A stretch of 64,000 nt of DNA from Symsagittifera roscoffensis. Taxonomy: Eukaryota > Xenacoelomorpha > Acoela > Convolutidae. Under the pieces are notes generated by a model. The model worked only from the letters and a program-made list of their open reading frames with translations, was not told where the DNA came from and made no database searches. Of this stretch, positions 45,601 to 56,044 are shown piece after piece. Both the position numbers and the translations under genes were made by a program. The stretch is from assembly GCF_963678635.1 (NCBI RefSeq), contig NC_087062.1, positions 18,773,789-18,837,788 of the forward strand. Reading direction: 5' to 3'. Position 1 is the stretch's first letter; every line of letters starts with the position of its first letter.

Positions 45601-47660
45601 ATGATGCCTGCCCTTAACCGCAACGAGAAAATAAAGTTTGGAGTTTGTGGATTTATGTACATTCGCCAAAACTGAGCTCGACACCGGAAAAATTGTTCTA
45701 AAGAGGTTATTTCTTGTCCTGATTGTACATATTTCAACAAAAAAATCAACAAGAAATGAACTGTCATATGGCCAAGAAGCATGATCCATCAACTTCCGAG
45801 CAGTCAAAGGTTTGTTCTTCTTAGGAACAAAGGTTACCAAGTTACTACTATCTCCAACAGCATCGCAGAAAGGAACGTGGAGCTAAGCAACGGAAACCAA
45901 GTGATACGGTGGCTGACTTGAACATGATTGTAGAAGAAGAGGGAATAGTGAAAAATTGAAGGAGAAATTCAGTGCTTGCAAACCTTTTCTGGTGGATACT
46001 GGGAGACATAAGGTACTTAACTTACAAATGTTCAAGTTAGTTACCAAAGTTATCAATGAGAAGCTCCGAGAAGTCTTCAACAAGCTCGATTCTGTCGCTA
46101 ACATCAACATTGCTCTGGGGTTTGTTCTTCGAAAAAATAATACCGGTGAAAATCGGTATTTTTGACGCCCATGAAAAAAAAAAACATTTTAATTGAAAAA
46201 TCTCATTCGCTGTGTACTAAAGCAGACTTGATAACAATCCAAGGAAAAGTAAAAAAAATTTGATTTTGTGGAGCAATGTACCCAAGAATTTCAAAACACA
46301 AAGTGGCGATTCAAGTTAATTATTAACATTACAGTTTTTGATGCTTTGCTCAAAAAAAATCGCAATGAAGTTTTCGGAATCAAGTGTCTTACCTGAAACT
46401 TTACTAAAAAAAACATTATGACTGGTTATGATCTTAACAATTTTCGTGGAACTTCAGCAGAATATTTACCTGTTGTCATGGAAATTGTAGATAGAAACAT
46501 TTTCATGCACGATTTCGATATCCAAGAAGGTGAATATGTAGGAGAAATAGCTCGACGAAGTATTGGAAGATTTGATCAAACAGTCAAACTACTGAGATTC
46601 AACAATCATATCAATCATAGAAATGATATAGATAGCTTTTTTAGGAGCTTCCGGCGTCCCAGTCAGTTGTGACACTTTCTTCAATAAACCCGACAATTTT
46701 AACAAATATCTCCGGAGATGTGAGGATCGAGTGAGACATCTTTACCCAAAGAATGTGTATGAGCTTCGCAAAACGTTGTTTGAATAGCTAGAGGGATTCA
46801 ATCTTCCAGTTTCTGACGAAAACAAGTTTTTAATGACTTAGCAGCTTTAGATTTTGTATCGTTTTGTGTTCCTACAGAAGAACTAAAAGAGACACAAGCT
46901 ACAACCGGGATAGAAAAACAGGTTTCAAATTAAGTTTCTGTATCATCAAATCTGATTGATGAACCCTTCTTTTTGTACACAGAGCTGTTGGTTCAGCAAA
47001 CTCGAGCTGTTGGTTGAGCAAAGTAAGCTGGAGATGAGAAAAAACTCAAGATGTTGAAGTAGCTATCTATGAAAAACAAAAAAATATTTGATCAATTAAA
47101 TGAGCGGGGCAAGAACTATTCAGAAAAAATTTGAATATAAAGATGAGTGTGTTGAAGACTCGAACGAAGCAGATATGTCAACCCAATTTTTGAGAATTCT
47201 GAAAAAAGTCAAATCATTGATTTGAAACCACATCTTGAGAGATATTCAAATACTTTGCCTTTTCTTGGATCTAATAGCGGCAGATAAGATTTGAATTTGA
47301 TCAAGTGCTACCTATTAACCTATTTGATCCGCGATAAAGAACAAGAAACATCAGTCATCAAAAAAGCGAACGGTTTCTTTTCCTTGAAATTTAAAGATGT
47401 ACAGTTTCACGACAACAAAATTTCTGAGTGGGGTAACTACTCAATTTCTTTTCCTTGAAATTTAAAGATGTACAGTTTCTCGACAATGAAATTTCTGAGT
47501 GGGGTAACTACTCTGAGCTCTTTTCTCAAAGCCTATAAAGCTAGCGAAACGAAAAGGTTCTTCCCCTATGAATGGTTTGACGACCCAGCAAGCTTGATTT
47601 TGCGTAATTTTGAACAGTTGAAAATTGTGTTTTACCCATAAACTTAGAGTTTTCATAAAT
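45601..47660 (+). pseudogene. Family B DNA polymerase N-terminal remnant (Polinton-like)
   Basis: Begins ATGATG directly after TTTTTTTCAG (45600), with words suggesting a zinc-finger N-terminus (NEKIKFGVCGFMYIR, MAKKHDPSTSEQ). Frameshifted pieces follow: VINEKLREVFNKLDS and NIALGFVLRK (45956-46165), the open 46418-46672 with DIQEGEYVGEIARRSIGRFD, then YPKNVYELRKTLFE. LDFVSFCVPTEEL (near 46850) fits the Exo I motif with Val for the catalytic Glu, and NSGRYDLNLIK (near 47275) fits Exo II. This layout matches protein-primed family B polymerases of Polinton/Maverick-type elements. Palm motifs are not seen. Assignment comes from memory of the family, not a search. Confidence 0.6.
47386..47515 (+). 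repeat. Tandem duplication of ~68 bp in the polymerase remnant
   Basis: The phrase TTCCTTGAAATTTAAAGATG...GGGGTAACTACTC occurs twice in succession, starting at about 47381 and 47449. The copies differ at a few bases (for example TTTCACGACAACA against TTTCTCGACAATG). It interrupts the coding frame. Confidence 0.85.
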
Positions 47661-48774
47661 GAAAAACGAAAATAACCACTTTTCTCAACCCGTTTTTTCA
47701 ATTAAAACCAATGCCAATTTTGACAGGGCAATTTTCAAGAAAAACTGAAAACCTGAAAACTTGACCAGGTACTGTACAAATTAAAAAAAAATACGAAGAG
47801 CATACCAGCTTTTATCACAAAAGTAAGATATTACCATTAATGCGGGGAAGATCTTAAGATCAGATCAAAAGAAACATTAACCTCAATATTGGCGGGCACA
47901 ATTGGAGAAAAAATCTTCCAAAAAATCTCATAACAATTTATCCTCAAAAAATTGGGCGTAACTATTTCTGCCGGAAGATTACCACAACTTGTTCTTTTGA
48001 TTGATTTCTAAATCTCAAAATTAGCAGGTCAAAAATGCAAAAAAAAATGTCTTTGACGAAAACCATAATTTTATTCCTAAAACTTTTAGGTCTCACTATG
48101 TTGTTTCGGTTGATCACTTGATGACAGATTTGGTAGGGTTTGTATAAATTCCGATTTGGCAGGGTAACTTTTGAGAAAAAACAAAGAAATTTGTAAAAAT
48201 ATGGGTCAAATAATCTCCAAATGAATTTTTCGAAAGCTGTAGAAAGTAAAGCTAGGTAAAAAAGAGGGTTAAAAATAGGTTTTAAAGGAAATTGTAGTTT
48301 CATTTTTTTGAGTTCAAATTCTTGAAAAAAGAAACAAAAATTCTAAAGCGTCTCAAAAAAAATAAAATTAATTTGATAAAAAGTCAAATCTCATACATTT
48401 TCATAGTAGCTGCTTTTAACGAACAAGAAAGTTTATGCAAACTTTGGCTTTTTCCGTAATAGCTCTTCCTTGCCTCAGTAAAAAACACATATTATTATGA
48501 CAGGGGGCTACAATGGGTAGGGTCCCATTTTATACCGTTCCTCCCACCATCAAGGCCCTATTTTTCATCAAATTTTTACAAATTTGATGAAAAAAAGTCA
48601 TTGATTTTACTGATGAGGTTTTTTTATAGGGTAATGACGCCACCAAACAGTTTTTGTTTCTCTTCCCCCAACTTCGAATTTCAATTCTGAAAAACTTTCT
48701 AAGCATTGTCATAATACAATGCAAATTGGCATGACGAACAAACAAAAAATTTGAGTTATATTCTATTGACTGTA
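47661..48774. other. Unrecognised AT-rich stretch between polymerase and LTR C
   Basis: No supported gene. The open minus-strand frame 47962-48303 looks like a shadow of decayed polymerase-side sequence. An inverted repeat around AAATTTTTACAAATTTGATGAAAA lies near 48560-48595. No Polinton terminal inverted repeat was found. Confidence 0.4.
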
Positions 48775-49131
48775 CTCATAGAGTAATTTCAGATAAGGTA
48801 CACCGTCTGCTCGTCACACTATCTTATTTTCGGCCGGAGAGATTCGTGCAAATTCTTAGTCTAATACCAATCTTAATCTTACTCTTATATCTCCTAGTCT
48901 CAATAGATCTAGTGTATATTGATTTTCGCGAGATAGTTTCCAAGTAGGAGAACAACTGTATTCTAAGTTTTATTCAAATTGTTCTGGTGCTGAAACTACA
49001 AGTAGTTTCAGCACTTACAAATAAGTGTAGATGTTAGAGATGGAATATGATTGGTTAGTTATAAATAATTTATAGTGATATTCTATCATAAATATAATTG
49101 GTCTATAAATGCTAGTTTAGAACTGGCTCCA
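48775..49131 (-). repeat. LTR C, 3' LTR (357 bp)
   Basis: Minus strand: starts TGGAGCC, preceded by CCCGGATGGG, and ends CTCTATGAG at 48775. The next bases (TACAGTCAAT) are not the PBS-like site, as expected for a 3' LTR facing flanking DNA. Confidence 0.78.
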
Positions 49132-50650
49132 CCCATCCGGGATTTAGAGAATTTTAGTTTTTTATTGCTTGATGTAGCGCAGGACGGGTGATATAGTTTC
49201 TTTTCGAAGTTGCGAGCATTGACTTCTTGGAGAATGGAAAAGTGTGGCTGTTTGTGTTTGACGGATGAAGATTGTTATTTTCGTGTTTCTAGATGGGTCT
49301 CGTTGATCGTGGTAGTCTTGGGTGATTGTGCCAAGACTTGTGATCGATGCAATGATGTATCGATTTCGGTAAGTTTGGAGCGAGACTGCGTGCAGGGTGA
49401 AGTTTGACTTTTCCGTTTGAAGTGCCAAGTGACTAGGATTGGTACGTGTAGTCAACATCGAGATGGCCATTGGTCTGGTTCAATGGTTTTCCTTTGCTGC
49501 GATGTCGAACCCATACTTTAAATCCTTTGAGGGTAGTGGTTGTAGGCAGCAAATCGAATTGGTTTGCCAATCTGAAGTTGGAATGAGATTGGGTTGTCGT
49601 CTCCTTTGCTGCTCGTTCCTTGGGCTCTAAGAAATCTATACATACTGCATTTATGGTTTATATATAATTTTACCTTTTGTTAATTAAGTTTTAGTTATGA
49701 TTTGTTATTAATTGTTATCGCAAAAGCGTTTTACTTTAGTTCGGTTATTTTTTAATTTCGCTCACACTAGAACAACTCTTGGCAAAAATAGAGTGTGGTT
49801 CAAAACGCGTGGTGTTGCGCGGTGGGTTAGGCCGGCTATAGAACATACTCAGGACGTCCCTCTGGTTGGTGAGGCCAGAAGTGGGGTATATTTTCATGGT
49901 CTCTTTGTGCAGAGTCTCTTTTTGCGTTCAACCTTTTGTTTCGTTTTTATAACTTGTTTTTCTTTTTTGTTTTGTTTGCGTCCTATTCTCAAAAATAGAA
50001 TCTTTTGGTTTGGCTTTGTCTTTCGACTTTTTTTGTGTTTTTTATTCTGGTAAAACTTGAAAGTAGTCATCAAAAGAATGATTTATCCAGTTTTAATCTG
50101 GTTTTAATTTGTTTTGGGTCCGTGGGTTTTTCCTTCTTATTTATGCTATTGGTTTGTGGTTTTGTGACGTTAGTAAGCTGCGTTCGTTATTTCAGTTTAC
50201 AATATAAATCCTTCCAACCGGGTTAAAGGAAAGTTTGAAACGTGTGAAAATTAATCGGAGTTGTTATCAGTGAAATTTGAAATTTAAAATTCATAATTTA
50301 TAAATTTCGTCGTGGGCGAGCTGTGCGATTGTTGAAAGAGTGTTTGCTTTATGTGCGAGTGAAGGACTCAAACTCAAAAAGAAGATTAGTATTCCTTTTA
50401 TTTATTTGCATTTTTTTTTGAATCTACTGCATTGAAATATGAAACTTACTGCTTTTGGGGAATTGAATTTATAAATTTACTGCTTTGTAAAAGGGAACTC
50501 ATTGCTTTGGAGGACTATTTATGAATTTACTGTTATTTGAAGGTGAATTTTACTGCTTTTATTTATACTGCAAATTGTTAAAAACGAGGTTAAATTTTCT
50601 AGAAAAGAGTTTTCATTTTTTAAAATTATTTTTATTTGCTTAAGATGATT
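49132..50650 (-). other. 3' untranslated region of third element
   Basis: Shares ordered words with 18881-20418, such as CCTTCCAACCGGGTTAA (about 50211), ATCCAGTTTTAATCTGG (about 50086) and GCCAAGTGACTAGGATT (about 49423), plus strand. The plus-strand open frames inside (49712-50053 and others) are antisense and probably not genes. From 50380 to 50600 it has repeated phrases of the type 'TTTACTGCTTT'. Confidence 0.55.
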
Positions 50651-50741
50651 GTGTGATGAAATCTAAAAAGAAAAGTAAAACCTTTATAAAGAATGGTTAG
50701 TTGTGTTTTGGAATTTATTAGTTAAAGATACTTAATTATAC

Positions 50742-51092
50742 TTACTGATCGTCGGCAAAAAATCCATTTGGGAAAAAATTTTGAATAGTGTCCGACGATG
50801 TTAGGTGTTTAGCAAGCAAGCGGGTGATATGTTTAGTTTGCAGTAGAGGCCATAGGAGTTCAAGTGCTTTGATGATCTTTTGCTCTTCACTACTTGGTGA
50901 GAAGTCAGGCGGAGTGTTTTCGATTAGATTATAAGTTTTATGCTTATAGTTAGTGTTGTGAATATATTCCAGGATTGGGACTTCAACGGGCTGCATATAT
51001 TTGTAGTGGACGGCATTCATCAATCTTGAAAAATTTGGGCAAAATATATACATTTGTCGTATAGGATCGTCATTTCTGATGATACCTTGCAT
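50742..51092 (-). CDS. Accessory ORF4 C-terminal ORF (116 aa)
   Basis: ATG at 51092, open to 50742. It starts GIIRNDDPIRQMYIFCPNFSR and continues with a charged, probably helical part (SSEEQKIIKALELLWPLLQ). The opening phrase matches the left-arm copy (18686-18880). It may be a separate protein or a later exon of ORF4. No known domain. Confidence 0.5.
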   Translation of the reverse strand: MQGIIRNDDPIRQMYIFCPNFSRLMNAVHYKYMQPVEVPILEYIHNTNYKHKTYNLIENTPPDFSPSSEEQKIIKALELLWPLLQTKHITRLLAKHLTSSDTIQNFFPNGFFADDQ

Positions 51093-51494
51093 GTTAGTGT
51101 CTTTTATGCAGTATGTGAAATTTAAGAAGAAGGGTGAAGTATATTTAGAGTTAACAAATTGAAATCAATGTGGCAAGTTTCGTGATGGTGTATTAGTTGT
51201 GTAGTGATGTTGGATAAATTTATAATACTTTTATTTTTGGGTTTCTTTTGTGCGTAACATTATTTAATGTGAGCAGTGTAAGTCGCGTTCTGTTGGTGTT
51301 AGAATACTGAAAATTAGTGAAAAGTGGTTAAATTTATTGAATTAGGGTTCGTAGGCTTTTGTGTCGCCAAGTGCTGTAGATATAATATGATCAAATTTTT
51401 TATTCATGCAGTTGGTGGTAAATACATATTGAGATCTTAAAAAATATTTCAGTTAAATGGGGTAAGCGTTAGTATCGTCTTCTAAAAAAGTATC

Positions 51495-52100
51495 TTACAT
51501 ATATCGTGCAATGGCGTAATCATAATGGTTAATGGAAAATCGGTTTGCTTTTTGTGCAGTGAATCTATTTAGTCTTTGGGTTAGTCCCATAGTTGTTAAT
51601 TGCTTTTCATGAAGTGCTGTGGATCGGTGATGTAATCGAGTGTGAGACATTTCATTGTCGTCTGGTTTATTATATAATGGGAGTGATAATGGATTACTGA
51701 ATTGATAATATGAGGTCCATGAAAGTGTTGGAAACAAGGCATGTTCAATAACGTAAGTTCGTTGATCGTTGTTGGTATTTGTCTGATAGTAAGTGTACTG
51801 TGGACAAAATGGTAAGCACACTTGAGGGAAATCCTTCGTGTTAGTATGAAGTGGGTAAACTGAAAACGTTCGAGGTGGTCGAGGGTTAGAAGGCATTTGG
51901 GCATTGGGATGTTTACTTTTAAATACTCGGTGGGCTCGGGTTTTTTCAGTAGTAGATGCTGGGTTGGAGGATTCGGAGGATACCATGGCTTGTGATTGGT
52001 GATGAATTGTTGGTGAGTTAGGGTTTTGAAGCTGTTGTTGTTGTAGAGTTATAAAATTATATAATTCATTCTCGAGTTCTTCATCAACGGGGCTGCTCAT
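51495..52100 (-). CDS. Accessory ORF4 central ORF (201 aa)
   Basis: ATG at 52100, the longest open accessory frame in the window. Order: acidic/Gln-rich N-terminus (DEELENELYNFITLQQQQ), Ser/Pro-rich low complexity, a basic part (HRVFKSKHPNAQ), FCPQYTYYQTN, and GLTQRLNRF near the end. Each of these has a counterpart in the arm element, where the frame is broken. The overlapping 102-codon frame 51596-51904 is a shadow. Function unknown; not an obvious pol, gag or env domain. Confidence 0.55.
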   Translation of the reverse strand: MSSPVDEELENELYNFITLQQQQLQNPNSPTIHHQSQAMVSSESSNPASTTEKTRAHRVFKSKHPNAQMPSNPRPPRTFSVYPLHTNTKDFPQVCLPFCPQYTYYQTNTNNDQRTYVIEHALFPTLSWTSYYQFSNPLSLPLYNKPDDNEMSHTRLHHRSTALHEKQLTTMGLTQRLNRFTAQKANRFSINHYDYAIARYM

Positions 52101-52264
52101 CGGGGAGAAAAGTGGGGTTGCATCAGTGTAGGAAAAGGGGGCTGAGGAAGGTTCATTGGGAATTTGGGTATGGAGTTGTTGAAAGGGGGTTGGGAAAAAT
52201 CGGATGGGCTGGACTCGGAGTCTGCGAATTCATCTTAGGTTTCAAAATCAGAGTTGTTAAATTG

Positions 52265-52444
52265 TCAAATTGTGTGAAAAACTGTGTTTGTGGAAGTGTC
52301 ATCTGAATCAAGGCTTGGTGAACTACTAGTGCATGATGGTACAAGATAAAGAAGGAAATCAGAAAGTGATATGTTTGGAGAGTGACGTTTGAGATTGGAT
52401 GGGTATGAAAGGGAACGGTTGAGGGATCCAATCTGGCGGCTCAT
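52265..52444 (-). CDS. Accessory ORF4 N-terminal ORF (59 aa)
   Basis: ATG at 52444 opens MSRQIGSLNRSLSY and runs to a TGA at 52265. It matches the right-arm start MSHQVVSLNR (27380) and shares the acidic word DSDDT. Pro-rich codons continue in other frames towards 52100, so frameshifts may separate it from the 201-codon ORF. Confidence 0.5.
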   Translation of the reverse strand: MSRQIGSLNRSLSYPSNLKRHSPNISLSDFLLYLVPSCTSSSPSLDSDDTSTNTVFHTI

Positions 52445-52628
52445 CGTGGGCTAAAATATGGTTGTTCTGGGAACGGAAATTAGTGGTATGTGGCTGTTCT
52501 ATAGTTTGTTCATAAGTTTCTTCTACATTTGGTTGCTGGACCATTGAGTGAGTAACTGGACTTTGTGGATAACTATGACTTGTAGAGACGTGCTCTGTTA
52601 GGGATATATTCCTGTAATTTCGTGGCAC

Positions 52629-52865
52629 TTAAGATAAGGGATGGTTATTATGTAAAGTATGTGATTGTGGTGCAGTAGGTCTTGTATTTTTGCTGTCTTG
52701 TGAATTATCATATGCATTTGGTGTGGTTGATACTGTTTTGTTTAATTCAATTGTTTGAGCGTCTAGAAGGATTTTGTTAATTGAGGTTGAAAATATTCCG
52801 AAAAATCCTGCGAAACTTTGTGAACTACACTTGCTTGTTTGTTTACTTGTGTGTGTATTGCGCAT
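52629..52865 (-). CDS. Short ORF directly after env (78 aa), third element
   Basis: ATG at 52865 follows the env-like stop (52869-52871) after 3 bases. Thr/Ser/Gln-rich with one moderately hydrophobic part (FAGFFGIFSTSINKILL). Same position as 27529-27675 although the sequences differ. Confidence 0.4.
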   Translation of the reverse strand: MRNTHTSKQTSKCSSQSFAGFFGIFSTSINKILLDAQTIELNKTVSTTPNAYDNSQDSKNTRPTAPQSHTLHNNHPLS

Positions 52866-52868
52866 GTG

Positions 52869-54354
52869 TTATAGATTCCTTTCAATAATGGGAAGAGAAC
52901 CAAAAAATTTAAACATTGCATATAATATAGTCAATCTTTCTAAGATGTAGTAGGGCCATCCTAAAAAGGCGACAAGTTCTTTTCAAATTCACAATCTAAA
53001 ATTATTGATGGGTGATATATCTTGTGAACGGTATTTTTCACCGTTTAAATAAATGTAATCTTTTATATCTTTAAAATATCCACTGTAATCTTGTGTATAG
53101 ATGTCTGAAAATCCTGCGTTTTCTGCAAGCTTTCTTAAGTTTTGGAAGATTGTCTTTGTATTGTATCCGTTTTTGTAAGGAGTTCTTAAAATGGATTAGT
53201 GCGGCTGTGATGTTGTATATCTGATTTCGAGTATATACATATTGATTGTAAATCTGTACTTGGGTTTCTAGCAATAGCTCTGATACTTTCATTATATTTG
53301 CAGGCGAGTTCTGTTTCTGGGTAGATTTGAATACGTGTCAATTTGGTTTCTATATTATTGATATTGTTGAAACGCTAATTGTTCGAATTTTTCAGGGTTT
53401 ACTTTATCAGCAAGGCCTGATTCAAGAAACGTTTTTTTTATGAAATTTTATCATTCTTGCGTGTATTCTTGCAATTTGAAAAGTGGTACATGTGTCTTCG
53501 AGGAGCAAAAAAAAGTAGCTTGTGTTCTTGTTGTTGGATCGCAAAATGCTTGATCATTTTTACAAAGTAATCGTATTCTTTGATAAATCATAGTCTCGTC
53601 TTTTAAATCTCGTGATAGTTGTACATTTCTCATTTGAGTTTCCAATCAAAAAACTTAATTTCTTGTTATCCTTTGTTTTTTGTGTCAGCTTTGCAATTAG
53701 AAGGGTTATTTTTTCCAATGTGTGGTATCCAGTTTTATCATGGAGATCATGAGTTAATCGTCCATGTGCGCCGTTTTTTGTCATCTAATTTTATATGACC
53801 ATGATATCTTTCATGTTCCGCTTGATGTGCAGAGTCTGGAAAAACTTGGAGATTTACCAATTTTTGTGCCTTCATTTGTGGTTGATTTTAATCGATTAAG
53901 TTCGTTTTTACAATCTTCATGGCTAAGATGTAAAATTCTTTCTATATTTCTTTGATAGAAAGATTCGGGATCTAGTCTATTTTTGTTTCCATTTGAGACT
54001 TGGGAACAACGTATTTTTTTCTCTGAGAATGTTGCTGTGAATTGGTATCCTGTTAATTTTGTGTTTCGGGCTTATGAATAAAGTTTGGCTACTATATTTG
54101 TTGTTTCTTTTTCTTGTGGTTCGGAATCGCATTGAGTTACTTGGTTTATGGCGTATTTATATATGTTTTTGTTCGTTTTCTTCACAATCATAGTGTGTGA
54201 CTAGTAAATCTTGGGGTTTTGTTCGAGGAGAAGGGTTTTTATGATTTGTTGATTCTGAAAAAGTAAAAAGGAGTATGATTTGAAGGAGAAGGATTACTAA
54301 AAATACATATGTAGGATAGTCCTGAATATGGATTATAGAATGTGATGTTTCCAA
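52869..54354 (-). pseudogene. Env-like glycoprotein region, third element
   Basis: ATG at 54354; after a short N-terminus a strong hydrophobic stretch (VFLVILLLQIILLFTF) fits a signal peptide, followed by LLVTHYDCEENE. Then come IRCSQVSNGNKNRLDPESFY, EDCKNELNRLK, a broken middle, an Asp/Lys-rich helical frame (53071-53292), and the anchor LGWPYYILERLTILYAMF before the stop at 52869. Signal peptide, Cys-bearing ectodomain and anchor are in the same order as in the arm element. At least three frameshifts break it. Confidence 0.55.
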
Positions 54355-55472
54355 GTGTCTTTTTCGTATATCTATCGTATTTATAGATAATTTCTGTTGT
54401 GATAAATGGTATAAGTAAGGGTTGAACTGTTATATTTGGGGGAGCTAAGGGGAGAAGGTGATGTAATAAGTTTTTTAATTTTACAGTTTTTTCAATTTTA
54501 AGTGACAGGTTGTCTTGTGTAAGGATGTGTATGTTGTGTTCGTGTTTGTCTTTGTGAGTATCGTGTCGATATTGTAATCTGTTGAGTGCCCAATTTTGAC
54601 TGCTACTGTCGAGATGTTGACCAAATAATAGAGGGGGTGCTACGAATGTACTCCAACCTAATCGTGGGGTATATTATTGGTTAAAAGTTCCTTATATCTA
54701 TCGTCTAAACTTGTAGGGAAATTTGGAGGAAATGATATTGTTGGGGTCTGACTTTTTGAAGGGTTTGAAGGAAGTGAGAGGTTTTCTGGTAATTACGAAG
54801 ATGTATCCGATAAGATTTCTATAGAGTCGATTACCAAGTTTGGTTCACCTTAAGTAAAAGCCTGTGTCATCCAATGTGGGAGACGTTGTGTTGAAGTTGG
54901 GGGTTTAAAGGGATTTTCCCGAATTTGTTGGTATGTTCAGAGTATTTTGTTGTGAGGTAGACTGTAATGGTGGGGGGGGGGGGTTACTTCGAATTGTACT
55001 ACTGGAAAGGTCTGGAGGGTTTGGAATTGGTGTTGAGGGTATATTGAAATCAACTCTGGTTGTTGTAAAGTTTCTATTTCGTCGTGGATGTATGATTTGT
55101 CTATCTTTTGTGGGTGTATTTTGGTTTTGACCTAGATGTCTTGTTCTATTAAGAGCTTGCTGAAGAGAGGGTTATATACCATATTTTGGTTCGTCTTGTA
55201 GTTCGCTCAGGGTGCGTTGCGAACCACAGCTTCTCAAGGTTCTGATAATAGTGAGTGTCTTTCCTCAAATGTATATGGGTTTTTTTGAAATGAAATATGT
55301 GTTGTTGATTGAGGGTGATTTGTCTGACTGGATGTTGTTGGAGATTCCTGAGATGTCGTTATCGTTGGGGACTGAGCGTGGGTTGCTGATTAGCAATTTT
55401 GAAAAATTCTTTAAAAATTTTTACATTTGAAGAAAGTTTATGTTGATAATAATATTCTTCCATGAAAAAGAT
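54355..55472 (-). pseudogene. Proline-rich region before env, third element
   Basis: Conserved words RQIIHPRRNRNFTTTRV (near 55070) and FVAPPLLFGQHLDSS (near 54630) match the arm element. A run of 12 G at 54972-54983 disrupts a frame and may be unreliable sequence. Confidence 0.45.
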
Positions 55473-55613
55473 TTAAGATATTGTTTCTAATGCAAAAATT
55501 ATTATTGCATTTTTTATACGTTCGCAATTTGTCTGAATTAAGGATATTAAAAATGTGAAAACTATCACTAAAAGAAGAAGAATGTCTTTTTTGTTGAATA
55601 GATGTCTTAACAT
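55473..55613 (-). CDS. Small membrane protein ORF (46 aa), third element
   Basis: ATG at 55613 to TAA at 55473. Basic start MLRHLFNKKD, a long hydrophobic run ILLLLVIVFTFLISLI, then TNCERIK and a second run AIIIFAL. Related in position, length and pattern to 30800-30964. Confidence 0.5.
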   Translation of the reverse strand: MLRHLFNKKDILLLLVIVFTFLISLIQTNCERIKNAIIIFALETIS

Positions 55614-56044
55614 TTAGATAGTTGTTGAAATATTGTACCTGATGAGGTGGTCAAGAATTTTTGCAAAGTTGAGGTAGGTTTTGTGTAGTGAATGGAAAAT
55701 TATTTTAAAAAAACTGCAAAAAAACTTGAGGAGAAAGAGAAATAGTTCGAAAGTATCTATAATAAAAAAATATGCTGATTTGAGAAATGATTGATAGGAT
55801 TGAAAAAAGTTTTAAGCTTATGATTTTGAGAAGTTTGATTGATTTGAAAAGAAGCATTTGAGAAACAATTCGTTCTTGTCGAATTATTTTTTACTTTTTG
55901 AGGATAAATTTGAGTGTGGTCGGGTTGTTTATTGATTTTTGACAAGTGGATTGGATATAGGCAGTTTTTGGTGAAAAGAAGTCAGCAGGTCTCAGAATGA
56001 GCTTTCTAGTTTTTTTATGGGATGATTGGGGGTATCCAGGAGTT

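Noticed and set aside
45550-46110. Minus-strand ORFs opposite the polymerase remnant
   Set aside because: They are complements of the polymerase frames and show no independent content.
49712-50226. Plus-strand hydrophobic ORFs of 113 and 73 codons
   Set aside because: They are antisense to the conserved 3' region of the third element and have no counterpart frame in the arm element.
54972-54983. Run of 12 G as a regulatory or G-quadruplex signal
   Set aside because: A single homopolymer inside a decayed coding region, at a place prone to sequencing error.
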